Both the position numbers and the translations under genes were made by a program. A stretch of DNA of 64,000 bases. It comes from Pegea sp. RAD2-039 (lineage: Eukaryota; Chordata; Thaliacea; Salpida; Salpidae). The stretch spans positions 1-64,000 of the forward strand of contig JAQGEQ010000344.1 in assembly GCA_034620365.1 (NCBI GenBank). The letters are read 5' to 3'. Positions 38,682 to 51,308 of this stretch are shown here, in pieces (within the stretch, counting starts at the first letter, position 1; each line of letters opens with the position of its first letter). Under the pieces are notes generated by a model. The model searched no databases, was not told the origin of the DNA, and worked only from the letters and a program-made list of their open reading frames with translations.

Positions 38682-41600
38682 TTATAAAACAGTGACTTTA
38701 GCAGGAGTAGCATTATCATCTACAGATTGCTCTTTAGCAAATTCCAGAAACACCTAAAAAGTTGGTATTGAAAGCAAGGTCAGTCAGCAAACTGTTAATA
38801 TTTTACTTGTTCTAATGTAGATTGACTGAAACTATATTGTTCTATCTGGAGTTCCTCTTTCGAATTTTCCAAATTACCAAACACCTCTGCCAATGAATTA
38901 ATCGATTTAAATGGAATATTATAAACAAATCTGCTTCCAAATTCTTCTGGAGGTGAAACGTCGATAAATAACTTTGAAAAATCACAAATGAAGATGCTGT
39001 GATGATAAATAAATGAATTTCACCTTCGAAATAAATTCATGTAAATCTAAATCAAGATTTTTTCCATCATTTTCTTTCAATTTAATTTCAAGAACATATC
39101 CTTGTCCAAATTTATTCTTCAAATGTTGAGTAGATCCAATACATCTGCATCATGTAGAAAGACTCATTTTTAAACCCACAAATCTGAATGATACTTACTT
39201 CAATCTTCCTTTCACCATAATTCCAACTTTACTACACAAGGCATCTGCTTCATCCATATAATGTGTCGTCAAAATAGCTCCGCGGTTAGAACCCTCAAAA
39301 GCTTTACAAATAGTATCCCTAAAATTACAATTGCTAACATAACACAAGATTTCGATTTCTAATTACCATAAAAATCGTTTAGTTTTTGGGTCCTGACCAC
39401 TTGTAGGTTCATCCAGTAATACAACAGGAGGGTTATTCAACATAGCTATGATGAAACAAAGTTTACGTTGGGTTCCACTTGACAAGTTTTTTCCATATTT
39501 ATGAGCGTGTTCATTAACTCCTAACGCGTCTAAATAACTGACAAAGAAATAGAGTTTGTAGAAATTAAGATTGAATTGATACCATTTGATTATTTCTTTT
39601 ATTTTACTTTTTGGAATTCCACTTGACAAAGCATATAGATAAAGATGCTCATAAAAAGTCAATTCATCCCAAATGGGGTTATCCTGAAAAACTCTTGTGA
39701 TAATCACAATCAACTATCAACAACAAATCTGTTTACTTGAGGACAGTAACCCATATTCTCATAAACTTTTGAGATATTTGACTTGACATGGTAGCCAGTG
39801 ACATAAACCTAGAAGTAAAAGTTGGAGATATTTGTCAATTTGAAGAAACTTTCCTGACATTTCCTGAATCAGGATTTTCTTCTGCTGTGATTATATTAAT
39901 AGCAGTTGTCTTGCCAGCCCCGTTTGGACCAAGCAGACCGAGCACTTGACCTTTTTGAACAGAGAATGATAAATCGCGGACCACGACCTGTCAATCATCA
40001 GGAAGATGGTTTTAGATGACTTGTTTCGTTCGTTTACTTTTTTATTTTTTGTTTTTCTTCTTTCGAAACAGTTGCCACATGACATCGCGTTGTCAGCATC
40101 AAACTTTTTCCACAATTTATGAACTAACACGACTGGTTTGTTGATCTCTGAGTCATCTGAAGATTGAATCAGCTCGCCAACTTGTTTAGCTTCATCTCTC
40201 ACATCAACATCCGTTTCTTCGAAACATTCATTCACATGTAGATCACAAAGATGACTTGAAGATGAAACCCGGGTTTTTTCAGGGTTCAATTTCCTTCTAA
40301 GACAAATTTGAAGTAATTTTTATCACAGAAACATGAAACCAACGACGACGAGCAACAAATAAAAAGATTCAAGTTTGTTGTGACAACAGAATCGAACTTA
40401 CAACCATGGAAACGCAGCATGAATGGAACCACCTGACTTTTTCACTTCCGTAATCTTGACGAGATAATAGAGAAGAAATGGATGCAGAAAGACACATATG
40501 ATGGAATAAGGAACAGTGGGGTAAGAAAAATTGAAATATGAGATTAAAGGAATCTCATTACTAAGTCCTTTCATCTGATAACTTTCATATATGTCAATCA
40601 AACACATTAGTAATAATTTGAGGAGTTTTGTAGGTTTACTGACTGTTACAAGACCATATAAGCCACCAAAACCATTATACATCGGGTTTATAGTTGAAAA
40701 AAATAAGCCAAATGTTGTGGACAGACTTTTCTGACCTACCATGTCTAATAAAGATACTAAAGTAAATGGTCCACTTGAAATCTGAAATCGAATCTGTTTT
40801 ATAAAAGTTTGTTGTCATGACAACTCACAATTTCAACAAGAAGAACTCCAGTTGATTGAGCTGAATCATATCTATTGTAGAAAAAACTGAGCAAATAAGT
40901 TGATAGTATCAAAGATGGACCATAACCAAGAATGATTATAATCTGCAAGATGTCAGTTAATATCTTGTTTAATTGTAGTGAGTAGTTCACCATGCAAATA
41001 TTTGCTGCAAAATTACTGAAAGCTGGTGCTGGGTAAATAAACAATCCAATAATAATGAAGAAAGCGATACAATAATACAACATTAGATCAACTGTAAAAA
41101 GAGACATCCAATAATTCCGAAAACTAACTCCACTAATTCGCAATTGTTTTCTTATTTTTTTCTGAGTATACAAATCCCGAAGTTGGTTGGAATCAAACAA
41201 GGTATCAGATTCAATTACTTCTCTTTCCTGTACAGGATGTTGTATGCAGTTACAAGCACCAATCACTAAAGCTAGACAAATCAAAATGACTCCACCAAAA
41301 ACAGCTCCATTAATTTCATTAGTTACTTCTGATATGCAAATAAACAATCAGTTTTCTTAATCAAGTGAAGATATTTACCGTTTTCAGGCCAATGTTGTCT
41401 GTATATCGAAGGTGATGTGAAGTTATTGATGTTGTAACTCACAGATGACATCATATTTATCAATTTTGGGATTGCATGAACGTAATTATGAGAATGATAA
41501 ATTTGATAAACCATCTGAAATTCCAGAATCAGATTATTTGAAGATGTTGATGATTCTATCTACTTTAGTTTCATTCAAATGTTGAAGTGATATCGTCATG

Positions 41601-44600
41601 AAACAATTTGAAGATGAAAACCAAAATGTTGAGGTGATATTTGGAACTAAGATCACATTTTCTACCAAATCAATCAAGTGATGTAAACTTGAACCTTTGA
41701 AACAAGTCTTTTTGATGTAAATGTTTAATAAATAGGAAATAATTTACCAGTTTCATTGACAATACACACACGAGATGAAATATATCGATCATTCAATCGC
41801 AACCTTGGTGGTGACATCATATAAACAGAAGAAGAAGAATTTGCAAAAATAAAAATTCCACCAACTAGAAGAGAATGATTCGAATTTGTTGAAGTTTTTT
41901 GGATTCACAAACCTGCCATCGCTAAACCAAATAATAAACCAAACAGGATATAACCAGGAGTTCGTAACTTCAACATCAGTTGCTTGTAAACCATGTTGAT
42001 GTAAACTTGATACTTAAGATGATTGTTGGATGAGTTCTGTGTGAAGATTCAAGTTACAAACTCATCTGATGTAGAAGAGAGAGTACTTGTCGGAAATGTT
42101 CACCAAAAATCAAACTGTGTTTAGAAGCAGTCTCAAAGGTATCTTCAAAGAACTTCTCTTCTGTCAAAGATAATCTCAATTACAAATCCTTCCTTCTAAA
42201 CTTTCCTCAAACTTTTCTTCTTCTCATCTTCCCGATCTTCAGCATTCAATTCTTCCTCTCCAATCTTTAAAAAGACTTCTTCAAGCGTTGTCATAGAAAC
42301 CACAAAGTTCTTGATCTGTAATTGTTCTCGTTTGCTTTCAATATCAGCAAATAAATCTGCAGAGACACATCAACACTCATCAAGTTGGAAGTAGTTGAAG
42401 TTTACTTGCAAACAAGTGCACATGTGACATCGGTAACGTGTATTCAACTTCGCGGTCAGTTTGATGTCGAATCTCCGCCACATCGACGTGAGATTGAACA
42501 CAACTCGTGATGTTTTCATGATCAATACTTTCAGTTGTTACTCTGAAGATAGAATAATTTGGAATTATGAATTTAACTTCTAAATTTACTTCAAATGATA
42601 TCCAATTCCAAACTTGTTTTTGAGAAACAATGAAGATCCGACACAAGTGAGTCTTCCTTTGCTGATGATTGCTTTTCGATCTTCACAAAGATTCAAGATT
42701 CATTTGAAGAAGATTTTTGATGAAGTCTTTGAAACCTGCTAATATATCAGCTTCGTCCATGAAGTGAGTACTCAATAAAATGATCCTGTGTTTCATCTCA
42801 TCTCTCAGCAACTTCCAAAGTCGTCTTCTAGATGTTGGATCCATTCCAGCTGTTGGCTCATCAAGTACGACGATCTGAAGATCATATGGATCAGTTGATG
42901 TTGGTTAAAGGACATCAAATCACTTTAGGGTCACCAAGAAGTGAAATTACAACAGACAACTTCCTTTTCTGTCCTCCAGATAGCTTAGATGCAACTGTGT
43001 TTAGTTGATCTTCTAATCCAACTATCTTCACGAGTCTGTTCATCTAAAAGAAACATTTGGTTAATCGCAGATGAAGTTCCAGACATTTTGTCACGTGATA
43101 ATTAAGTAGCCAATCAGAATGATCTTTGATAACTTATCTTACAAGAACTTTGCTTAAATCAGATTAACTTAAAAAAATGTTTTCTCTAAAAGAGTTTCAT
43201 CAAATCGAGTGATTTGCTAGAAACAGTTGAGTCTTCAGCACCCTCAACTACCAAAACTGAGAAGTTTTTACAAGTAAAGGTGTTCATAAACGGGTTTTGG
43301 CGTAGATTTTTTACTTATCAAGGTGCTAAATAGATTCATGTAAATGCTTATTAACTTAATGTGCTTTAAATGGAATAATTTAAAGTTTTTAGTCGATTAA
43401 TTCATGAAATTGTCAACTAACTTGTGAAATAGCTTCAGAATGAGATAGTAATTTGATTCCAGCAAATAATAAGATATTTTCTTTGACAGTAAATACATCA
43501 AATTGAAGATTATATTGAGGACAAACACCAATCATCTCACGAATAGTACTAATACTACCAGAAGCTGATAAATCATAACCACAAACTTCGATAGTACCTC
43601 TTGTAGGTGAACAGAAACCTATTTGAGACAAGTCTACAATATCACGACATCTACAGAAGTAACTAACCTGTTAACATGTTAAATATTGTAGTTTTCCCAG
43701 CACCATTATGACCCAGTAAAGCAGTTATCTGTCCAGCGTATACATTAAGAGAAAACTTTTTTACCGCTTCTGTTTTTACTGATTTTGTAAAAATTCCTGG
43801 TTTATAGGTTTTCGATAAATTAATGAATCTACAAATCAATTAAACAATTTCTTAGACAACTGAAATTCTGACCCAACTGGTCTCTAAGTAATTGTGGTGT
43901 CTATGAGGTTTAAGCCAGTTTGCGATTTTTCATTTTTTCAGGTTGTTTATCTAATTTCAGGTTGTTTATCTATTTTCAGTTTGTTTATCTATTTTCAGGT
44001 TGTTTATCTATTTTCAGGTTGTGTATCTATTTTCAGGTTGTTTATCTATTTTCAGGTTGTTTATCTATTTTCAGGTTGTGTATCTATTTTCAGGTTGTTT
44101 ATCTATTTTCAGGTTGTTTATCTATTTTCAGTTTGTTTATCTATTTTCAGTTTGTTTATCTATTTTCAGGTTGTTTATCTATTTTCAGTTTGTTTATCTA
44201 TTTTCAGTTTGTTTATCTATTTTCAGGTTGTTTATATATTTTCAGTTTGTTTATCTATTTTCAGTTTGTTTATCTATTTTCAGGTTGTTTATCTATTTTC
44301 AGTTTGTTTATCTATTTTCAGGTTGTTTATCTATTTTCAGTTTGTTTATCTATTTTCAGGTTGTTTATCTATTTTCAGGTTGTTTATCTATTTTCAGGTT
44401 TATCTATTTTCAGGTTGTATCTATTTTCAGGTTGTTTATCTATTTTCAGGTTGTTTATCTATTTTCAGGTTGTTTATCTATTTTCAGTTTATCTATTTTC
44501 AGGTTGTTTATTTATTTTCAGTTTGTTTATCTATTTTCAGGTTTATCTATTTTCAGTTTGTTTATCTTTTTCAGGTTGTATATTTTCAGGTTGTCTATTT

Positions 44601-47430
44601 TCAGGTTGTTTATCTATTTTCAGGTTGTTTATCTATTTTCAGCCAATCTATTTTCAGTTTGTTTATCTATTTCAGTTTGTCTAAAACCAACTTGATGGCG
44701 TCATTTTTCCAATTTCATCAGATACAGCTTCAACTACTTCACTTTCTTTATATAAAACATCTTGTTTGGCTGTTTTTACTTTACGAGGCCACCAATAGGA
44801 AGGTGTGAATAGAAACCAAGGTTTTTCATGCACACCATACTCACCTAGATGAGTTAGTGGTTATCAGATGTTAATTGAATTTGTAGAAATATCTACTTAC
44901 TTGGAATGATCTTGTCAAAGTATAAAGTCAGAAATCCATATATCAAAATATCAATCGGAATCATAATAAAAGCAATCCTAATTGGGAAATCCCCCTCGCT
45001 GATATTCTGGAAGTTAGCACCATCACTAACTTCTTCTAGTAGAGAAACCTTTGAAAATATCGATGAACAAATTTCTCATTATCATCGTTGACTAACTTGA
45101 TAAATTGCCATCGAAAAAGCTGCTGGTGAAAAAAGACTTAAAAGCCAGACTACAGTTGATGATATGTTCGAAGTAAGAACAACTATAAGAAAAAGAGATG
45201 AGGAAGCAAACGAGATGAAACCTCCTAAAAACGCTGCACTTGCTGCTTTAGTAAAGAATGGAGTCAACATATAAGAGAACATCTCCTGAATCAACATTTC
45301 TTGTTAATAATTTGATGAATTGTAGATAAGAACTTACAATGCTGCAACCTTGTAGGAAAAGTAGAAGAAAAATCAACAAAAAACTGCTTTTGATGAAAAT
45401 GTTAAATAATTTTAACAAAATGCTGATAGTCAAAGTTATCACAAATATTGTCAAAGTCGAAGCTAAGAACCAAGCAAGCCTAAAGTTGTTCAAAAGTTGA
45501 TTAATTTGAGATGAAAATGTTGAAAACTCACCAATATGATGAACTTTTCATTCCCATCATTTTCATCGCTTCAAATAATTTCTTTTCTTTTTCAAACACA
45601 ACATAAGCAAGTATGAATCTGTAAACCGGTAAATATATCTGAGATATTTCATGGGTTTCAAGAAATAAAACTGTTCAATAAATTCTTACATTGAAAAAAA
45701 AGACATCGACAATGTCAAGTAAAAAGCTGATAGAAATTGAAAGATGTAACTTTGACCAGCTTTATAAGGACTAATTGGCATTTTAGCGACCTCTACATCA
45801 GGGACTTGATATTTAGAATCTAAACTCTAAATTGATAAATAAAAGATTAATTGATAGTTTTAGAGACTTATTTGAAATATGAAAAGAAAATAATAAAAAA
45901 CCTTTGCAATGGCTGCATCTAGAATAATTTGTAGTTCAGCAAATCCAGATGTTCTGTATTTTGTGCTTGGACAATAACTCTGATCATCACGACAATTTCC
46001 TTAAAAACAAAACTGAATTTAAAAACCAAGAACTTTTCATATTTCAGTTGAGATGGTCAACAAACCGGGCCAATAATCATATTCTTCATCAGATGGAGTA
46101 GATGAAGAAGAAAAACGCAAAGTATAATTTGTAAGTGAAGAAAATTCGATACCAATAACTCGATTTCTATCTCTTAGAGTCCATTTGTCGACGGCGTTTC
46201 TATTTTTTTCATATTCTTTTTCTAACATACTCTATGAAACAAAATTTATTGCAATGAACTCATTCAAAAGTAGTTTTAATGTCCACTAAACCTAAACTTT
46301 TACTTAAATTCAAAAAGTAGAATTTTCTATATGTACAAAAAGAAGAATTAATTTAATATTGACCACAGCGGTAAAAATTGACTAAATATGATAAAAGTTG
46401 AAAAGTAGAACAAAAATGAACCTTATTAAGATATCCAATTATGCTGACGTCATTGGCCACTAAAAGACTTTGAAAGATTTTCATCACGCTAAAAAATTAT
46501 CAATTTCAAAACATAAGCTTCCTATTTTTCGAAATTAATTTATACAGTGACACTAAAGATCTCTTTAATATCTTTCTGCATTCAGATGGTTTTTTTGTTT
46601 GCTTTAAGAGCTTTTGTCATATGCAGCCATTTGTTAAATAGAAATCAAATTTTGAAGCTAAAAATTACTTTAACTAATGTAGTAGAAATTTGAAAAAAGT
46701 ATATTTACTTCGCATAAGGAACTTTATTGGGATAATACATCAGTAAAGAACCATCTAAAGTTGACTGATTTTCTTGTAACATAGAATAAGATGTAAAATT
46801 TTTTTCACCATCAAAGTTATTTTTACTATAGTCATAAGGTCTTGCAAATGAAAGAAGAAATACAAAATATAATGGCCAAAAGATTTCCTAAAATTCAAAT
46901 TCTACTTTTTATATATTGAGCTTTAAAAGAAGAATTAATAAATTGAAGTTAAAATAAATAACGATAAAAAGTAAAATATTAGCAGCAAAATATTATTCAG
47001 TTTTTATCTACATTAAAATTATTCTAAATTTTTTATAAGAACAAAAATGTATAACTTCTATTAGTTAGTCTTTTTAATGTCACTACAAACTAAAATTCAG
47101 CAACAAATTTAAAAAAAACTAAAATCTTGCGGAGAAATAAACCGAAATAATAATAAATAATATCAAATATAAATAATTAAAATCAAATTGATTCATCCTA
47201 AAAATAAGTAAAAATATTTATATTTAAAATGATTTTTACCTGAACTGTGGCACATTTCATTCGAAATTTGATTAGAAAAATTCTAAATAGAAGACATTTT
47301 GTTTGAATAAAAATTTCTTTCCATCGATTTCTAGCCTCTTAAAATAAGAATTTAAAAAATTATTATGATAAAAATTGAATAAGAGAAAAAGTTGTTTTGA
47401 AAAACTTTTCTAACCTTTAGCTGGCTTCAT
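38682..47430 (-). CDS. ABCA5-like: Full-length ABC transporter, subfamily A (ABCA5-like), 36 exons
   Basis: Complete gene, ATG at 47430-47428, TAA at 38684-38682, 5,157 coding nt (1,718 aa). It is a lipid-exporting type A ABC protein with the order TMD1-NBD1-TMD2-NBD2. Exons: 47430-47415, 47337-47240, 46887-46709, 46488-46422, 46231-46066, 45999-45902, 45826-45690, 45618-45532, 45479-45338, 45285-45097, 45048-44901, 44844-44692, 43876-43861, 43828-43668, 43618-43422, 43043-42924, 42874-42736, 42680-42590, 42542-42406, 42356-42213, 42160-42087, 42036-41913, 41864-41748, 41694-41564, 41514-41379, 41328-40829, 40781-40402, 40296-40038, 39987-39859, 39808-39737, 39683-39583, 39537-39367, 39318-39199, 39144-39024, 38971-38807, 38753-38682. 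NBD1 has Walker [11 protein letters not shown]-loop GVCPQ, signature LSGGQKRKL, Walker [14 protein letters not shown]-loop [12 protein letters not shown]2 has [14 protein letters not shown], a deviant [31 protein letters not shown]. The phrases [12 protein letters not shown] and [12 protein letters not shown] point to the ABCA5/6/8/9/10 group. The junctions around exons 12-14 are the least certain. Confidence 0.93.
43942..44675. repeat. 19-bp minisatellite filling an ABCA intron
   Basis: The unit is gttgtttatctattttcag on the plus strand, repeated about 39 times. Single-base variants (gtttg, gtgta) and some shortened units of 16-17 bp occur, mostly in the right half. It lies inside the intron between ABCA exons 12 and 13, which is about 815 nt; most introns of this gene are about 50 nt. 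As 19 is 1 mod 3 and the plus unit has no stop, three long plus-strand frames result; they are artefacts. On the transcribed minus strand the consensus unit (ctgaaaatagataaacaac) contains no GT. Confidence 0.95.
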
Positions 47431-50399
47431 CTTTTCATATAAACAAGATCATACAAAAAAAATTGTTTGTCAAATGTAATTGTTTTGTATTCAAAAATTT
47501 CAATTCATTTTTAATTAAATTACAATTATTAATTTTGCTCAACTGAAATCAAAACTTAGTAAATTGAAATGTTTTTGAAAAAAAAATAAAAAAATTTAGA
47601 TAACCGTTAAAACTAAAAATTCAGGTATATCGTTTTTATTGATCAAATTTCTAATTTTATTATATTTTATTTTTATAATCGTTGAACTTTTTCTTTGAAC
47701 CACTTAGGAAAAGTAAAATTAAATATATAAGTTTTTAATTGAAGCTTTCAATTTGAAACCGTTTACAGTTGTCAACATTTATTACATTTTTTTATGAAAA
47801 TAACGATTGATTTAATAATTTCCCTAATTAATTGTAATCAAAACGTATTTTACCATTTAAAAAAATATTACAAATTATGTAGATTAAAAAATAATATTTA
47901 TTCAAATGATTATTACGGCAGAAATAAGAATCGTATTTTGAAGTTTAATTACAACTTTTAATTATCGATTAGGAAAATTATGTCTTAATGTTGTAGATTC
48001 ATACATATAAATTTTAAAAGTATTCAAAATTGATGTTACTGATTTTAAAAGCTGTTAGCAGTTTGTTTGTTGAATCTTTTTAAGAGGGCTCAGTATTAAT
48101 CGATAAATAAATCTATAAAAAAGCTAAAATGTTGTTAAAGTTGTAAGAAGTAACATTTTAAGAGTAAAATTTAAGATTGACTTTTCTATTTAAACAGTTT
48201 AAAGTATTGAATCATAAATATTTCAAATGTTTAGTCGTATTATAGTCTTCAGTAAAAAATTTGTAGAAAAAACTAGTTTAAAATCTTTACAAATAATTCA
48301 GTCACAGGTTTTCATATGCTGATGTATTTATGAAAATATTCATACTGACGTTAATCATTCAGTCCTATAAAAAATAATCAAACCTTGGTATAGAAAACAT
48401 TATATTATATATTAAAAAGTTCTTTAAACTTTGGTTCAGCAGTGATTAATAATGAGTTGTAGTTTAGTTTTTCAAATAACTTGCTAGTCATTATTTTTGG
48501 TTAGTCATCATAGTAGCTCACTTGAGTGTTATTTTTCAAGTTGATATTAATTGATTTATTGTAACTTATGAAACAAGAAAACAGGACAAAGAATAAAAAG
48601 GACTGTTTGTTATAACTTCTAACGAATTGTAAGACTTTTATTCCATCTCTTTATTTTAATCTTTGCTAATTAAGTAACAGTTTCTGATAATGACAACTAC
48701 CAAATGATTAAACTTGAGTGAGTTGTAAAAAAAGCTACAGCAGTTTAATCGTTAAACGACAAATAACTTTAAATGAACAAAAACTTCAATACTCGACTAT
48801 AACTGTTGAGCCGAGTTGTTTCAAAGTAAATGTTTAAAGCCCTTGCTGATGAGTTTGTCTCCTGGTTCACAGCATGAACGTTCCCATCCGAACCACTTTT
48901 GAGGCAAAATTAATAATTTTTGGCAAGATTGGTTTTTATCAAATCGTTAAACAATAAATACAAGAATTCCACAAAAAACAAATCAAGTCTCACTGATGTA
49001 CAAACTGATTTAAACAATTTGTTGAGATATTTCATGAATATTCAATCTTATCCAAATCTTTGGTGGTTTAGATCAGTTAGTCTTGATGCACTGAAGATCC
49101 GTTTCAGAGATGTTATCTAAAACGTTTAGAAGGAAGAACAAATGATTTGATGATTGTGATGAATACGATAAAGTTTTCAAATTTATTGAGAAGATCAAAA
49201 GTAATAATTTTGTTGTGTCTTTCGCTGAAATATTAACCAAAAGATCAAATTAAAAGTTTGAAATACTTTTCTGTTGGAATGAAAAAAGCTGGAGAAAAAA
49301 AAGTAGATAAAATTTGCTTCCTAAACAATAAAATATTTTGTGGCAAAAAACGATTTGTCGAATTCTAATGTTTCCATTGAAGAAATTGAAAATATTTGTA
49401 AATAAAAGTATTCGATGAAAAAGTTGGGATCGAAAAGTTAATGGATATTTCCTGTGAAATATACGAAGAAGTAGAAGAAGAAGCCAGATAGAGAAGCTTT
49501 TGCCTCAGTGGTCAGTTACTTTACTCAACCAACAAATGATTGAACATAATTGGGATGACGTAATAGGAGAAGAATTTCTAGCAAGTGACGTCATCACTAT
49601 TACTGTACAAAGTTGAAAAAGAAAACTAGGTTCTTTAAATATTTATGGGAAAACTGTTCACTTTTCTTATTAAGTTTCTTTGAATTGTTCAAACTAATTT
49701 ATTTACAGATTTATCCAACTTTCAGTTACTTTCATAATTGTTAAAAATGAAGTTTTTCAACATTTTTGAAACAGTTTTTCTTTAAAGTAAGATTTTTGTA
49801 ACTTACTAAAAGATTAAAATCAAAGTTTCAACATTTTTGTCGCAAACTGTTTATTTTTTAGTAAACTGAAGTAAATTTTCACATATTTTACATCATACTT
49901 TCTTTAAAAAGCTGGAAAATGATTCGATGAGTTTGCTTTTTACAACAAAACTACTCAGCACCTTTTTTGAGGATTGTTAAATAAAAAGAATTATTTAAAT
50001 TCTCTTTTTTCAAAATATGTAGATAAATATTTTATCTGAATATATTGAAGACCTTAAAACACTCACAGATCAAATCAAACATTTTACTAATTACTTATTA
50101 TTAAAATTTGATTTGAAATAATTCTTATTCAAATCTAAATTATTTCTTTTCTTTTAATAAAATGAAAATAATTAGAAAAACTAGAAATAAAAAAGTTCAA
50201 ATTTTTTGTATAATTTTTATATCTTTGTTATCAAATTAGAAAATTACTAAGATGATCAAAACAACAAAATTCTTTAAAGAAGACAAAATCAGTTTGTAAA
50301 AGATATGATTCATCTTTAGATTTTTTATAAAACTTAAAAAAAAGAAATCCACAAAATTGAAATTTTATTTTTATTGTTTCACTTTTTTTTATCTTTATC
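47431..50399. other. Intergenic; possible decayed coding sequence at about 48870-49560
   Basis: Upstream of the ABCA start the DNA is AT-rich with no clear promoter motif. From about 48870 to 49560 the plus strand is GC-richer and breaks into short frames. One is 48920-49120 (66 codons, ending with YPNLWWFRSVSLDALKIRFRD). Further pieces such as CFLNNKIFCGKKRFVEF and a Glu-rich end at about 49440-49490 follow in various frames. This looks like an eroded gene or transposon remnant, but I recognise no family. Confidence 0.3.
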
Positions 50400-50678
50400 T
50401 TAAAAATGATTTTCTATTTCTTCCATTAACTTCTCCTCATCTTCATTGTAAGAAACATTTCCTTGAATTTTATGTCTTGGTTTTGCTTGTGGAGTTTTCG
50501 TTTGCTCCTTTGAGTCAGGAAGACATGTTTTTTGAGCCTCTGATTGATCTTTACATATTTTTATCTTTTTTATTTTTGGTGCTTTTCTTCGTATAGCTGG
50601 AACAGGTCGGTTGCGATGAGCGATATGATTCATCGTCCAATCAGCAACAAGATCTTTCTGAATCAGTGATTCACTCAT
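50400..50678 (-). CDS. Small basic conserved-looking protein, 92 aa, unknown function
   Basis: A single-exon frame with ATG at 50678. It is hydrophilic, with a basic, Pro-containing centre (about residues 20-45, with a KIKKIKI run) and an acidic C-terminus (YNEDEEKLMEEIENHF). There is no signal peptide or membrane segment. The composition (Trp, His, Cys, Pro and Gln in place) is unlike chance frames here, so I believe it is a gene. I do not recognise the family; a small cytoplasmic, nuclear or ciliary protein is possible. AATAAA-like sequence lies just downstream on the minus strand. A perfect NRF1-type site lies about 450 bp upstream of the ATG. Confidence 0.6.
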   Translation of the reverse strand: MSESLIQKDLVADWTMNHIAHRNRPVPAIRRKAPKIKKIKICKDQSEAQKTCLPDSKEQTKTPQAKPRHKIQGNVSYNEDEEKLMEEIENHF

Positions 50679-51126
50679 AATTTATGATTATTTGATTTCA
50701 AAATTGAACAAAATCTTTAAATATAAACGTAAAATCACTTTTAATCAAATAATTGAAATAAAACTTTCAACTTTTCTACCTCAAGCTTGCATCTCAGAAG
50801 ATCTCTAAGAAAATGTTTCTTAAATGAAAAGATTTGAAATAAATGATTCATGATGCTGGTCAAGCCACGAAAATAGTTTTTCTAAAATTGTGAATTATTT
50901 ATCTAACTTACATAATGAGTTTGCTGGAAAAGTTTTTAGAAATTTAAACAAACTTGTTTAAATAAAATTCGGATTTAATCATTAACTAAATTAACAACAA
51001 TCTTATTTTTGGTATTATCTGATCACTTTTCAAATAAACTTGATTTATATAATTGTATTTGATAATTAACTGGTTTTGATATATGAATGAGTTTGATTGC
51101 TTTTACGGACTTTCAGTGGAAGACAA

Positions 51127-51140
51127 CTGCGCATGCGCAG
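51127..51140. promoter_or_regulatory. Perfect NRF1-type palindrome (ctgcgcatgcgcag)
   Basis: A 14-bp perfect palindrome containing TGCGCATGCGCA, the consensus site of the NRF1/EWG transcription factor, which marks many animal housekeeping promoters. It is conspicuous in DNA with almost no CpG. It probably belongs to a promoter, perhaps for the small minus-strand gene at 50678. No plus-strand gene starts nearby that I can see. Confidence 0.55.
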
Positions 51141-51192
51141 TAGAAAAAGTCTTAGAGTCACTTTTGTCTTTTTACATTAATAGGTTTGTTTT

Positions 51193-51295
51193 GCGTCGGT
51201 TTTATTTTCGGGGCTGATCACTAATAAAGTTAAATATATTTTAAGATTTTAAAATAGCTCAAACTAATTATTGTTAAGGGGTTCAGAACCGACGC
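51193..51295. repeat. Short inverted repeat gcgtcggtt / aaccgacgc
   Basis: Nine-base arms at 51193-51201 and 51287-51295 enclose about 85 nt. Both arms are CpG-containing islands in AT-rich DNA. They could be the ends of a tiny mobile-element relic, an RNA stem, or promoter elements next to the NRF1 palindrome. Confidence 0.3.
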
Positions 51296-51308
51296 TAAAA
51301 GGTTTTAT

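Noticed and set aside
41323-41514. Many minus-strand frames between 39.3 and 46.3 kb taken as separate small genes
   Set aside because: They are individual exons of one ABCA gene read a little way into the introns; joining them at GT-AG sites restores a single protein.
43894-44808. Three plus-strand frames of 231-304 codons rich in Phe, Tyr and Leu
   Set aside because: They translate the 19-bp intronic minisatellite, which is stop-free on the plus strand in every frame; the array lies in an ABCA intron on the other strand.
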